In this document: piece after piece, positions 15,701-30,700 of the stretch | Position numbering within the stretch: position 1 is the stretch's first letter | Layout: every line of letters begins with the position of its first letter | Origin: Shinisaurus crocodilurus | Taxonomy: Eukaryota; Chordata; Lepidosauria; Squamata; Shinisauridae | NCBI GenBank assembly: GCA_021292165.1 | Contig: CM037879.1 | Location: 242,483,797-242,547,796, forward strand | Direction of reading: 5' to 3' | Length of the DNA stretch: 64,000 bases | Notes under the pieces: model-generated | Told to the model about the DNA's origin: nothing | Databases searched by the model: none | What the model saw: only the letters and a program-made list of their open reading frames with translations | Made by a program: the position numbers and the translations under genes

Positions 15701-18700
15701 ATAAAACATGAAAGTAACAACCAGGGAATCAAGAAGCCTGTGTAACACTGCATTGCCTCAAGCACTAACCAGGCAACAAAAATAACAAATAGAGGCAGAC
15801 TTGCCTCTGCCTCCTGGGCTAATCAAGACACTAAAAATGAAGAGGGAAAATATCCAAAACTTGGTCTGAGACAGGGCTCATGTCGGACTGCATATAAAAA
15901 CAATGCTCAGAGCTGTATTTCAAATTAAGTTGTTATATTTCGAACCTTTTGTGCTCCTCTTGTATCTTTTAATGTGGCTATTAGCTCTTCTAAGCCTTTT
16001 AATTTCATCTCTAACTCCAGTGCTCTGTTCTCCGCATTCCGGCGTTCTTGCTGAGCATGCTGGACCTCATCCATAGTTTTAAGTTTGTCATTCTGAAGCT
16101 GAATCATAGTCTTGGAGAACTTCTCCTGTTGAGCCAGGGGCAAAGCACCACTGAATTGCCTCCGCAGTGACTGAACAGTCTGGCGTAGATGTTTGGCTTT
16201 GTTTCTGCCTTCGAGTCGTGCATAATATAACGCTTGTTCCTTGTCATCCAATTTCTGCTCTAGGCGCATATTAGTAACCTCCATTTTCTGAAGTTTTGAG
16301 GTAGCAGCCTCTAACTTGGCCACAGCAGTAGACTCACTGACCTGAAGGGCCACAATATGCTGATGTAATTTTGCAATTAGTGTTTTTTCATCCGATTGTG
16401 CCTAAGTGTCAGATAAGAGAAAATAAAATGTCATGAGATTAAATGGATTTGCAAAGCATACATAAAGTATTGGGCATATTTTGGTCACTGAAGTCAATAG
16501 TTAAGGGTCTTAGCAGTAGGACTATACCTGATAGTCCAAAATTTGCATTCTAAGCGATTCCACTTCTTTCTCTCTGGATTGGTGCCGATTCTCCAATGCA
16601 GTAACTTGCATCTTGGCAATATCAGAAAGCTCTCTTAACCTAGCGGTAGGAGAAACAATTAGTTACAGTAACGGGGAAAAAAGATGTTCATCTCCTTAGC
16701 TGTAATGCAAGGGTAGCAGTATTCTTTAGGGCACAAGATTATGGTCCTTTACAAATAACCTTATTCAAACACATCATTATAAATAGGAGGAAAAGACACG
16801 AACACAATACTGTAAGGATATACCTAAAAAGCTAGTATTTGCTGCATTTCATTAAGTACAGTAACTGAGGATTTTGCAAAATCTAGGTTTCACCTATCTT
16901 TTAAACATGCAGTATGTAAGATTCCCCCCCCCCCCCCGGTTACTAACAGCTGAAAAAGCACATTTGGGGACTATATACAGGTGGAAATTTTGGTAAAAAG
17001 CTCCAGCTAAGTCTGCCACAACAGCACTATCTTTACCAAAGGGTGGCATAGAAATGTTCCAAACTAACAAAAGTCACATTCCAAAGAGAAGCAGGTATGC
17101 ACACAATTCAAAGTTTCTGTTGCAGGAGCTGCCCTCCAAAGAACCCCTAACTACTCTTCACATTTTCCCAAGTAAATAAAGCAGCTTGGGGATTAGGAGC
17201 AGTTAGTTTTTAAAGTGAAAACATTGCCAGTGCTAATTTTCTCACAGAAGATTTTTGTGACACATGTGTACATGGGGAGAGGGTAGTTTCTGACTGAGAG
17301 GTAAACTCTCAAGAGAAGTTTGCCAGCATGCTCCGTCCCATTTCACCCAGGGCTGCGGCAAGCCTGTCACAAACACCTTGGAACTTACTTGGATACCTCG
17401 ACCTTAAGTTCCATTTCGCTTTTCTCCAGATCCATAATTCGACACCTGTCTGCCTCACTGACTGCTTTACTCACGCTGCTTGACAGCTCGTCCCGCAAGG
17501 ACTGTTCCACTTTCTGTGCTTCAAGGTTGATCTTAGTAAGCTGAGACATGGCAGATTTGGGAAATATATTTGAAATTTCAACACAGTGTTATTTAGCCAA
17601 TGCAAAACAATTTCTTAGTACAGTCATGCCTTGGATTGAGAGCATAATTAGTTCCGGAAACGTGCTTGTAATCCAAAACACTCTTATATCAAAACAAAAT
17701 CCCCCCAAAAAAATGTGTACAGAGATTTTTAATTTAAGCCGTACTACAGTACTTGTATTGCAAGACGTCGCTTGTATATCAAGTAAAAAATAAATAAATA
17801 TTTAAAAATTTGCTTGTCTTGCAAAACACTCTCAAACCAAGTTACTTGCAATCCAAGGTATTACTGTATGTGGGTGGCTAACCTACATCATCTTGTGTTT
17901 GTAACACTCCTAGACAGGAGCAGGAAGGGTTATGGCACAGGGACCTGGCTATGGCATGAGGAGTCCCACCTGAGTTTCTCATGCTGCTTTTCTGCCTGCT
18001 CCCTGACTCATTAGACTCAAGGTGAGCCCATTCCAAGATACAGGAGGCCTACATGTACACTGAAGTACATCCCATCATATGATTTGGACTCAACTTGTGG
18101 GACACTTGCCAAAAAGACTGGACACTACTATCTTAGTACAAGCGTTGAGAATAAGTGTCATTTCACAATATCACTTTTTACTTACAACAGCCTATCCGGC
18201 TAAGGCTGGGGTGGGCAACTTGTGGCCCTTCATATGTTTCGCCCTTCAACTCCCATGATCCCTCACTATTGGCCCCACCAGCTGATGGAAACTGTAGGCC
18301 AAACTATTTGGAGGGCCACAAGTCGCCCTCTCCTGGGCTAAGGATTATGTATTTTATGTATTTTATTTATTATATTTATACCCCGCCTTTTTTCCTGCAA
18401 GGAACCCAAGGTGGCTTACATAGTCCTCCTCCTCTCCATTTTATCTTCACAACAACCCTGTGAGGTAGGTTAGGCTGAGACTCAGTGACTGGCCCAAAGT
18501 CACCCAGTGAGTTTCATGGCCGAGCGGGGACTAGAACCTGGATCTCCTGAGTCCCAGTCCAACACTCTAACCACTATGCCACACTGGCTCTGGAATTGAT
18601 GTATGCAGTCATCAATTCCAGTGCATACACTAAACTTGCAAAGGTTTCTGTCAAGAGTGTGGTAATTATTCTACAGACTGCTAGCATGTGGGATGAGACA

Positions 18701-21700
18701 CACTTTTTAAACTGATGGCCACTTATATACTCAGAGAGCAAAAGAGACCAGTGTATAATGCTCAGAAGTGCATCAGATACGAAGGGTGCAAGTATGTAGA
18801 AACTGCCACATTTCCCTTTATAATACATGCCAGAAAGCGCTTATTCTGTTTCTGCTCATGTGTATTTTAAAGGGAAAAGCAGGCATTTTCAACTCACATG
18901 CACTTTGCATATCCAGCAAGATGTGCCAAACCCAAGTACAAAAGGTAATGTAAGAAGCAACCCTATTACCATATAAAAGAGGAGTCAAAATTCAGCTGCT
19001 TTAGAGTATTTAAGGCAACCTGACCACAGTTTTAATTAGAGAATGGAGCCTCTGGGCAATATTCTCAGGAATGGCTGAGAAAGGAGGAAACAGAGACCAA
19101 CAGAAATGACTTTTTCAAGCAGCAAAGGAAAGGCAGTACAAGCCTGTTATCAAGATATGGTTAACAAGGGCCAGAATGGCAAAACAGCTGCTGATTGCCC
19201 AAGGCAAAGGAGGCAATGCTAGAAATTTGAAGCAACAATGAGCACAATATAGATTCCATAGACAAATGTCAATTAATGCTAGGAGTTAGAAATGTGTACA
19301 CCTTATATCAGCCTTCCCCAAGCTGATGGCCTCCAGCGGTTTTGGTTTATAACTCCCATCGTTCTCAGCCAGCATGGCCAGTAGCCATGTTGGCTGTGTG
19401 ATTGGAGTTGTAGTCTGTGAAGAAAAGCAGACAGAGTCTGGGTGTCCTTCTCCACCACACACATGTAAACAAGTGTAATCCCAGCTGGAGGCTGGGAACC
19501 TCATGCAAATGTACATAGTTCCTCTGATGGCTCTGGGCCGCCTAAGAATCTCCTGCAAATGTACATAGTTTTCTTTGATGGCTCTGTGCTGACTCAAGAG
19601 TCTCCCATGTATTTGCATGCAAATGTTCCCCAAGCACTCTAATCATGGTCAGGAGTTCACCCCTCTGAAACCTAGGAGCCACCCCTCCCCTGCCTAGCCC
19701 AGATGAAATTCATCCTGATTGGCCAAGGACAGCCGGGCTACTGAAAGGAGGGGGGGGAATCGATACTGCCAGCCGTGGCTTCTGGGTTTGGTTGTTGTTG
19801 TTCTGGGCGCGGAGTAGGGCTTTTGCTGAGGCAGGCCCTAAGAAGACCAACCCCCCAGGCAAAGAGTAAGTGCCTGGGTGTTTATATAGTAAAGGAACTA
19901 GTTTTGTAGCTCTACTTGTGTATACCAAAGTGTCTCCCCACCTTTTCCCTTCCCTCATTTCCCACCTTTTATTGTAATCGGTTTGCCTTAAATAAACTTT
20001 CCTGGTTCTACCCCACACAGTGTGTGTAGTTCCTCTGTGGTTCAGTGCTCAAATCCAGTGTATAGACTAAGGGCAAAGCCCTGAGAAAATCAGTGTCAGG
20101 ACTGCAGAGCCAAAGCTGGCAGTTTGGCACCTTTGATCTCTCCTCTTGAGATAAAGGACTGGCTGCAGTCCTTCACATAGTCCAATACATCTGGAAGCCA
20201 CCAGGTTGGGGAAGGCTGCCTTATATGCATACTTTCCGTTGTATTCCGCAGTCTCTCTAAAAGCATCATGAGAAAGCTACATTATTTTTTAAAACCTACA
20301 TGATTAACAAATAGAGTGTTCAAAGAGAAGACAACATGCCATTGCATTTTTACACTTCAGATTATATTAACAAAGCTCAGTAGCTTACCTCAGCAAACTT
20401 TGTTTCCAGTTCAAAATTACGTTCTTCCACTTGTTTTAACGTGTTTCGTAAGTGTTCGTACATTCGCTGAGAGTGCTCTGCCCTCTGCCTTTCATTTAGT
20501 TCTTTCATTTCCAGCATAGTAATTTTCTTAGAAATGGAAACAATCTCACTGTTGGTTATGGCTTTTGTGGCCTTGTCTGAAGCGCTGTCTCCTACAAATC
20601 AACCATAATATAATGCAAATATTTAGGTTTACACATATACACACACCTTTTATGGAGAAAGAAAACATAAAATCTGCATTTACAAAACAAAGAGGCAAAA
20701 AACCTCAATCTTTCCAAAATATTTAAGCATGGTAAGAGCAAGAATTTATTTTTTTAACAGGCCTGACCCCCATCAAATTAATAAAATTTAGGCAAACTAA
20801 TAATTTGTTGATGGTCTAATTAGTGCCACAACTTCAAGATTCAGATTCAGCTATCATCACCTCAGTTTTGGTCATATTTGGAAGAAACTGGACAGTTCTT
20901 CCCAGACTATCAGGAAACAGGCCATGAAATCTCACTGAGCTTGCAATTCTAATACACTGAAGAGGTTCTCTTTGTAGGTAAGATACGTTAAACCAGGGAT
21001 GGGGACCCTCCAGCCCATTGGCCCAGTAAGACTCATGCTTAGTAGACATACAATCTGCCTGTTGGCACAACATGACAGCCCACCATGGCTTAATTTACCC
21101 GCAGGGGCTGTCTCATCATGCTGGGTGCCCATGGGCACCATTTTTGCATGGTGCCCAGCTTGCTGAGTCAAGCTTGCTGAGTCAGGCAGCATGGGTTGTT
21201 TTTTGAGGGTTAGACAACCCTCAATTAACCCTAATACAAGCCATGGGTTATCTGAGGTTTGTCTAGCTCACGGGCATGCCAAAATGTCACCCGGCATGAC
21301 GCAACCCCCACAGGTAAATTAAGCCACGGTGGGCTGTCTTGTTGTGCGAACCAGGTCACAGGCTTGATATTTAGGATGCTATTTGTAAGGGTTTTTCAGA
21401 CATGCTGCTCATGGTAACAATGGAATGGGGGGCACATTCCGGTGGTGGAATTTTTCAACCCCACCCACTTTTGCCTTTGGTCCCATCCATCACTGGAATA
21501 TGGCCCCCAAGAGCTTCTCCAAAATGGAATTTGGCCCTTGGGCCAGAAATGTTTCCCCACTACTGCATTAAATGATAGGGTAACTAACCGATGATCAGAG
21601 GTATCTTTTGGAACGTACTCATGTCAACATCCTATTTTATTTTATTTTATTTTAGTCTAAGCCAATATGTGGATGCCACTTAAGACTCTTACCAAGTTTT

Positions 21701-24700
21701 GAATACAATGTGAGACTGAATAGTCTTGTTAACTTCAGAGTAAGAAGGAAAAAAGTATGCAGACATCCTCTTGCACTTAAAAAGATATTACAGTCCAGAT
21801 TTTAAGATAGGTTTACAGAAAAAGGATAAAATACAGCATCCCATTATCATAATATAACTATAATATACTGTGTGCTTACCCAGTTTTGCTGTTTGTTCCC
21901 AAGCTTGTTCAATTGTATGAAGTTTCTCTTTTGTAATTTCCAGTTCCTTGATTAAAGACTCGATCTGTTCTTTCAGGGATGCATTCTCACGCTGCGTGGC
22001 AAGATGTGGATATAAATTACAAACTTAATTTAAACATAACCTTGAATAAAAATAAAGCTTTGCACAGTAATAGACTATATAGGCTCGGTTTGCACATAAT
22101 GATAAGGCAGTCTGGCTTATCATGAATGAGCAAGGGTGATGGTGCACGCTGATTGATCGCTCCCACTTCGCTGCTCCTGCCAGTGTGAGCGGCTGAACAA
22201 ACCAGGAAGTTTTCATCTATTGCTTATTTAGCATTACATACGATCTGGTATCCCTGGCTTGTTCCTTTCCTAACAAGACAGACTCATGAGCCAGGGTTTG
22301 TTCTTGGCTCATGACTCTGGCTTGTTAGGAAAGCAACAAGCCAGACTCCCCAGTTCAGATGTAACACTAAAGTAAAGGAGGCTTCCTGGTTTAGCTTCTC
22401 CCACTGTTAGAAAGAGCCAACTGAGAGCAAAAGAGTAGCATGCACCAGCAAGCTTGTACATTCCCAAAGAATGAATTCCCTTATTGTTACGTGTGAATGG
22501 GTTCAATGACTTTAACCAAAGGAAGAAGTCCACCCACATGTCACCCACTTCTAGCGTGAGCCAGTAGTACTAGGGATATTTCACACACCTTTCTCCTGTC
22601 AAATCTTGCCTATAATAATAGGGAGTCGAATCACCTGCTGGATCTGCACTGCCAATCTGGAAATTAAATGGAGGGATGCAGGGAATGAATCTAAAATTAT
22701 TGCAAAGTACAGGTAATAGTACCTCCAAGTGCTCCAGATTAGTTGTTCTTTGAACAAGCAAGTTATCTTTTTGTAGCATATCCCTGTATTTAGCAGTTAA
22801 CTCGTTATATTGTTCATTAGCCATTTCTAGGTCATTTAGAGGCACACTGTTATCCAACACTTTTTGCAATGCTGCTATCTTGAAGGTTGCCATTTCCTAC
22901 ATTAAAAAAGGGAAAATATGATTAATTGAAAATAAACCTCAACATGCGAACATCGTGGGCAGGAGGCAGGACTAACCTGGAGCCACTATGTCAGAGTAGA
23001 GATAGTCTAGGATTTCATTCAGTCTACATTTGGAAGCAAACTGATCCAATTTGCACCTGCGAAAGTGACATGAACCAAAAATAGCCTGATCCATCCATCC
23101 TGATGTCGGGGCAGGGGCAGCAGTGTGGCCCCGCTCTTGCTTCAACACACGGGTGCCCTGCGCACAAGCAACGCATAAGTAGGGCTCGTATAACATACAA
23201 AACGTACCTTGAACCTTTGCAAACATCCAATCTTTTCTCCAACTGCAGCCTCCATAGACATTAAGTCAGCCTTCATTTTCTCGTTCTCCTTTCGAAGATG
23301 CCTCTCCATTTCAAGTAAGGTTGTGTACTGCCTTGTCATTGATCTTTCATTTACTCGTAGAACTGTTATTTTTCTACTATAGTCCGCAAAGAGCCGTTTA
23401 GAGTCATCACTGTCCTTTTGAAGAACATCTAATAGATTCTGTGGGAAGTTTTCAAATGTTACTGGCACTGCGATGGAAGTATTAGGATGTATTGTGTACA
23501 CACACAGTGGCTTGGATCCAGCTAAACATAGAGTTCCATTCATACAATGGGCCTATCCCACCTCCCCACAGACCCATGCACAACCTGAAGAGCTGCTCCC
23601 AAGAGTTCGGGGTCCCCCCAGAACAGCATGACATGTGTAGAGATGTGAAGGCCTGGGGGGGGGGAACATGGGGAAATGTTTTTTGGGGGGAACTTCACAT
23701 CTCTAGAGATGTGACACAAGCAAGAGGAGAAAACAGTGCAAATCAGAGATCCTGATTACTCATATAATGGGAGGGAGTTCATTTTCCACTAATTCTGCCC
23801 CGCCTCCCACCCCCACCCCCCAAAAAACCATCTGCCACATCCCAAGCCATTCTTAAAGGTCAGAAGCTTTTCAGAGAGCGGGACTGCAGCAGGGAGGAAA
23901 CAGGAAACATGAGTGGAACTTGTTCTTAATACCCAAGCCTTTGCACATTAACACTTTTGCAATATAAACTGAAACAGAATTGTATGTCAGCTCCACAAGC
24001 TAATATTTCTAAGATTTGTTTGAGAATACTTCTAAAGACAGATACACAAGGTCTTTGCAGAATGTCCTCTCATGAAAGCCAGACAACAAAATATGTCTCT
24101 CTTTCAGTGAATCACTTTTTCTTGACGTTACACAGGTCAAGGTCTGCTTAAATTTTGGGAGGGACCTTCCAAATGTGGAGCCCTTTCTCAATTGAAGGCA
24201 GATCCTGGATCCAACTCTAGATGTTTTAGATACATACACAAAACAGAACACAACAGAAACTGGTCTCCTAGTTTCCTAGTTTCCTGTGTACAATTGTGGA
24301 AAGGCCACAATTATATTAAGATATGGTGCAAGTCACCCTTTTCAGAGAAAAGGCCATATGAACCTAACATATGGAAAATAATTGACTCAACGACAAGAAC
24401 AGTTAAAAGTTCTGATGCTACTATGAACTTAAAAGTTATTTCAATATCTTGGAAAGTACTTTCAGAACTAAAACATCTTCATGATGCTACACAATTATAG
24501 ATGTCTCAGTTATTCCCCTTTCAATAATGCATAGTGGTTGGACCCAGATTTACATTGGCTCGACTGTGCTGATTGAAATGGACTTCTCCACCCCCCGTCC
24601 TTCCCACAGCAGGCCTTCCAGCCTCCCCAGAGTCAGGAGTCCCTGCTGAATGGGGTTAAAATGTGGTGTGGGGGATCCCCCAAAATCAGGTGGAGGGACC

Positions 24701-27700
24701 TTCCAAATGTGGAGCCCTTTCTCAATTGAAGGCAGATCCTGGATCCAACTCTAGATGTTTTAGATACATACACAAAACAGAACACAACAGAAACTGGTCT
24801 CCTAGTTTCATATTATGAAAAACCACCACCATATCTGGCATGCACCATTCCTAAAATGGGAGCTGGCTGCAGTCTCCTTTCTAAATCCTGTGCTATTGTG
24901 GCCAGGTTTAGACATAAGGGAAACCATGGATTCCTGCAATGTGAATGAGCCTGCACAAGCCTTGGGCTCATGCACTCTTCCCTACCTTCCTCTTTTGCAT
25001 GCCTGAGGAGATTAAAATGGAAGCTTTCCCCATTATGTCCAAACTCAGGGAACTACAGTTTGGTTAAAACTACCATTTGAGGAAAAACTAGTATCTCAAA
25101 CCATGGTTTGACCTTGGCTTTAGTTCCCTGGAGAACTATGGTTTCTTTAAAAACTAAAGTGGAAGCTTCTGGTCTCCTCCACTGGCATTCATTTTTCCTA
25201 TTATGTCTGAACATGGCCTTTGTTTATTTCCAGCAACCAAAAACTAAAATTTAAGCAGATTTTCTAGAATATTTGAAATTATTGGAAACTTGTCATTTCA
25301 GCATTGAGGAGGGGTGCAGGTTTGCACACTAGAAAACCAAGATTTTGAAAGCAATACAAAAACCAGGGACACTAAACACCACCTCCTGCAATTGTCCTGG
25401 ACACTGAGATCTCACCAATGAATCTAACAATGGAGAGCCTCCATTTCCTCCCATTATGAGCTGGGGCATTCCTTTTTTTCCCCTCCATTGAGAAGCTTTC
25501 AAGAATAAAGGATATTGAGAACAATCTCTCTTCCCGTTAGGGAAGCTTGCATAAGGAGGTTGCAATAAATGCTCCCCAGGATGGCATTAAGTTAAGTTCC
25601 TCCAAAATATTCTTTTATGTCACGTCTTACATCTTATAAGAACTATGCCATTTCAATGTTTCCTCTGTGCTTATGTCTGTTAAAATCACTATATCCAAAT
25701 GAAAACAAAAAAAAATACTTACAGAATATTCCTTTATTTTTACATCATCTTGCTCCTTTTGAAATTCCAACTTTCTCTTTTCTTCTAGCATTTTTTCACC
25801 AGCAGTTTGCCAGTGTTCGCTTTCACTAAAAAAAAACACAACAGTTTTAAAGAGATCACACACACATTTAGAGCCTTATCTCTGAACAGTTTGTAAGACA
25901 CATTATTGTAACAATAGTGGCATATTATGCCAGGTGGACCTCAAAGACTAAATGTCCAGGTCAAGTCATTCATAAGCAGTTTGTCAAAAAAGAGTAACTG
26001 AATGGATTTTGCACTGAGGAACTTGCACCTTTTCAAGGCAGAGGATGGTTGAATTTGGACTACTGGAATCAGAGCAACTGAGTGATCTCTAGCACCAGAA
26101 GAGTTTTGTTGTTGTTGTTTTGCTCCAAAGCAAATAAAAATATATTCTTAAATAGCTTCAAAAACAACAAAAATGCACACAGCACTGTGAAAGTACAGCA
26201 AAATGCAGCATAATTATACCAGTTTTCTGTAAGTTCCTAATAGCTTCATAAACTACCAGTAAACCTAGTGAAGAAAAACCATCCTCCTTTGGATCCCATC
26301 TAATATATCATCCTCTCAATTAATCAAAAGATCCTCCTCAAGAGCAGTAATTATACCTTTGATATTCTTTATACAGCAAACCTTGCTGGTGGCGGATAAC
26401 TGCAAATTTTCTTTTATATTCTTCTACTGCTTCTTCTAATTTCTTGAGTAGCTGCTCTTTATTTTCCAGATCCTAATAATAAATTTCAAATTAGATATAT
26501 GACGTATCTCAATTTCAATGCCAATTGTAATGTTACAGGACATTGTGTGCCTCTGTAAAGTTATGGGCTTTCTGAATTGGGATTTGATAAGAGTTTTTAT
26601 TACGCAAACGTCTATTGAAAAGGTACCATACTCATTTCTGTGAAACAATTATATAAATATATCAAGGAGTCATAATGTGGAATATCAATTTTCACTTTAA
26701 ATATAAGCTTTTAACCATATTTTGCTTCTTTTAATTTAGTTTCCCCTTACATTTCTTATGTGAAGCTATCCTTAAAATGTTGGTTGTTTAACTAATTTTT
26801 AGAAACTAAATTTGAATTTAAAAGCCATTGATCAGGTACGAGATGAATAAGAAACCACACATAAAGAATGTTATGCTTCTCATTAAAGTGTTGCACAGCT
26901 TCCAAGTTACCATGTTCCATATAAGAATAGATTTGACAGAGCTGAGCACATGTTAAAATACATCTGCTACCCAGTTTTAAATGATTTACCTGCAGAAGGT
27001 GCATTAGATATTCATTCTGTGAGTTGATTATGCTTGCACTAGAAGGAGCCATCCCTTCTGGAAGATTCATTGCTTTGAATACTATACTGGCACCTTCTGA
27101 TTGTCGCAGCAAATGAATCTCATTTTCTAGTTTGGCAATCTGAAAGAGTAAGAGGATAGCCAACAATAAAGGCAGAAAATCACTGAAAAACTTTTGAGTG
27201 TTACCTAGCTCATATCATTACATCTATTGAAAACTATTACAGTCACAATCCAGAAAGTATTTTCAGACAATCCACTACACCAAATCAGACTGCTTTGAAG
27301 CTCCACAAATTTTAAAAAGCAGCTTGCAAAGAAGAGCAATGGAGCAGTGGTTTGGCTACACATAGCTTGCAACATCATTCTCTGGATCCCAGCATACAGC
27401 CATAATCCAGTGATGTAGTCCCCACACACAAGGAATACTCTTCCAATGGCCCAGCTGCATATGTGGAAAGCCAAATGAGCTTACATACCTTTGCATTTGC
27501 TTTGGCCAGCTGATTAGAAAAGTTCACCGCCTCTTTCCGAGCTTCTCTCAGTTCCTTCCGCAATTCGTCATTTCGTCCTGTAAGTTGGTCAACTTGAGCC
27601 TTCAAATGCAAGCTGGCATCAAAGTATCCTTCTGCATTCTTTATTTCAATTGCCTGTCAACAATTCATTTACCACAAAAAACAAGAAATTATTTCCATAA

Positions 27701-30700
27701 AGTATACTTTCAAAGCCAGAAAAGTGAGAAATTGTTCAGATTTCTCCATTAGCATTGCTAACAAACATATTGCAAATTCAATTAGCACAGTATATGAGTA
27801 GGGCTTTAAAAAAAAAAAAAAACACTGGCATTTTCAAGTGTAAAATTTGCATGACGAATAGAATTGGTATCGAACGGAAGATTGCAGGAGCATGACCCAA
27901 ATGCAAACATATGACAAAACCTTTCTAGAGCTGTATTTTAGAGCATGGGCAAGAAGGTAGATTAGGATGCACTGGCAGATCTCCGGATGATTAGTAGTAG
28001 AATTGGCAAGGGTTCCTGACTTCCAAAAGTTTAACAATACCAAAATTGCAAGGGGGAAAAAAGCATCTGCCATGTCTAGCTATGTGCAAATTGCTTCTCT
28101 CTCAACCTCAGTGTTCCTCACCTAAAAGGATGAATATTAATTGGTTACTTTTGACCAGGTCTTTGTGCAGCTCTGTTGGCCAATTTTAGAGTTGTATGTT
28201 ACAATCTTTTATCTGTAGTCATAATTCAGGTGCAGATCTGTACTGGCATATGCAGCTTGCCCCAGTGTGCAGCTCATAAGGTACAACAGGTAATTGACTC
28301 TGCTCCCCATCCTATCCCAAGCCAGTAATTTGCACCTGACTTCAACTGGTGGACATTGGAGTTCCAGTAACAAAGAAAGTAGATTCCACACACCTGAAGT
28401 CTGTCCATCCCTCCTTTAGAGCATTTGAAGTACTTTGTGTACATTATCTAGATGTAATTCTTGCAATAACCCTGTATGGTCTATTGGTACTATATCCTGA
28501 TGTTGCTGATGGGGCCCAAGAGCAAGTTCATGGAAGAGGCAAGATTCAAACCAGGAAGTTCCTGATTCACAGCTCAATGATGCTATGCTACATCCAGGTA
28601 GATTACTGTGCACAGCACTGTCAGGTCAGGGTCCCCTTGGCCAGACTGCAGCAGGGCCAGGGCCAAGCTCAGTCCCAGCAACCCCAACACTTTCCTTTCT
28701 TCCGTCTGGCCTGTCAAGGGGAGAAACCTAGTCAGAATCAGCTCCTCAGAACAGGGCATGAACCGGCCATCATTCACTATGGAGACAGGAGAAAGGCAGG
28801 CTCTAGAGAAGTGGTAGATGCCTCCCAGTCCAGCCCCTGTCCAGATTTTCCTTCAAAAAACCCCTATCTTCTAGTTGATGGAGAGGAGAACCACTCTAGT
28901 GTCCAGACAACTAGCAACAACTAGGGAGCAAGCAAAATTGATAGAGTTCTGAGGAGAGTTTGCAAGCAGTTGGAGGACTGTATTGTTGCCCCAGTTTTAA
29001 AATATTCTGCAACCTTTTCAGTAAGAATACACTTTTCCTTCCAAGCACAACAATTTCATTTATATTTTCATATTTCATGTGTACAGAAAGCAACAGATAG
29101 TTCAACATGAAATTACTTTAATAGTCAAACAGATTCAACTTACTAAGCCAAATAAGTAAAACAGAACAAAGGACCTACATTTACTAATCGTTCCAGACTA
29201 GGAATCATTAGAGCAGTTTCTCCACCTTTCACAGCTGGATCTTTCTGCATATCCTTTATAGCTTGTAGAATTTCTTTCATGCCTTGTTCAAGGTGCTTAT
29301 TTTCTTGTACTAATTCTTTTACTGCAATTAAATTGCATATAGTTCACTTCTGGACACTTTCATATACATTTTTATTGCCAGGTTTGAAATGATAGTGGCT
29401 TGGATCCAGACTTAAGTCACGCCCAGAAGATGTATGGGGTCTGGGGAAGGTGAGATGTTGGGGGCCCTGCTGCTTCCCCCTACAGAGACCCATGCATGTG
29501 TGGAGTAACGGTGAGCAATGCAGCAGGGCCAGAATAGGTGCCAATGGTATGCACAGGAGCTGAGGTCACAGGGCCCTTGCTTTGCAGGTGCCCAGTGCAA
29601 ATTGCCCCCTCCTGGAATGCTTAGAGTCATTCAAATCAATGGGACATGTTAGTCATGATGAACTTAAAGCCCATGGATTTAAGGAGATCTACTCTAAGCA
29701 TGACTATGGCTGGATCCAACCCAGTGTCCATACTTATTATACGAGTTAAAAATTAATGATTTTTAGCAAGAGATTTCACACAAAAGTTTTCATTCAGAGA
29801 CTAGATTTTCAAATTTTGACTGTTTAAAGCCAACAACTTTTACTACTGATTGAATTACATGTAAATTCTACAAGATTTTAAAAATAACGCAAGATAATGT
29901 TTAATTTTGTTTGATCTTTTAACCATCAGATGCTTCATCACATATTTAAATTAAACTTCTGCTTACATTTGGATTGAAACTTTGCTATTACAGTTCTGTT
30001 CTCTTCCAAGTCTCTCTCTCGTTCATTAAATTCTTTGGTAAGGTAGTCATTCTGCAACAAAAATGGAATGTGCATAAAAATGGTTTTTCACTTCTTTTTT
30101 TAAAGACTTTTTTTAAATAGAATACAAACTGAGAAAAAGTTGAAGAAAAGTTGTTAAATCATACAAGACATGCATTTACAATAATGTATGATAGGATACT
30201 GCATTCCATATATTCTAAAAAGAAAACAAAACACTCATACAGATTATTTTTGTAATAAGAGAAGTGGCAGTCAAACATTGCAATTACGAACAGTAAATCC
30301 AGTAACAGAATACTAAGTCCTTGAAAAATACTTATCAGGCTCTTAATGTGGGCTTTCATCACGTTCTTTTTGGAAAAACCTTCAACTACCTCAAATTTCT
30401 GGCTCCTGCATATGTCAAGCTCTAGCTCTGCATTTTTATTCAGTGCATTCTTGGCGAACAATTCTCTCAATATCTGCTCATTCTAAAGAACAAGTAATAA
30501 TTAGTGTATCATTAAGTCATATTGTCAGCATCTAAAGATTTTAATATTATATATGCCTCACAGTCCAACCTTTAATTATTCATAGTTGCATATCTTAACT
30601 AGTTGCAACAGGGTATCCACCAATGACCCAGTCAGCATCACTGCAATTCTGCTGTGATTATCTGTTTTGTAAAGATGCACTGATACAGATGTTGGTACAG

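Noticed and set aside
28349..28924. 191-codon plus-strand open frame in a CEP290 intron
   Set aside because: It crosses an old MIR relic, has no recognisable domain or splice context, and is antisense to the gene.
30330..30389. Longer form of CEP290 exon 20
   Set aside because: The frame stays open to about 30330 and a GTATTT donor exists, but it leaves one base and breaks the phase into exon 21.
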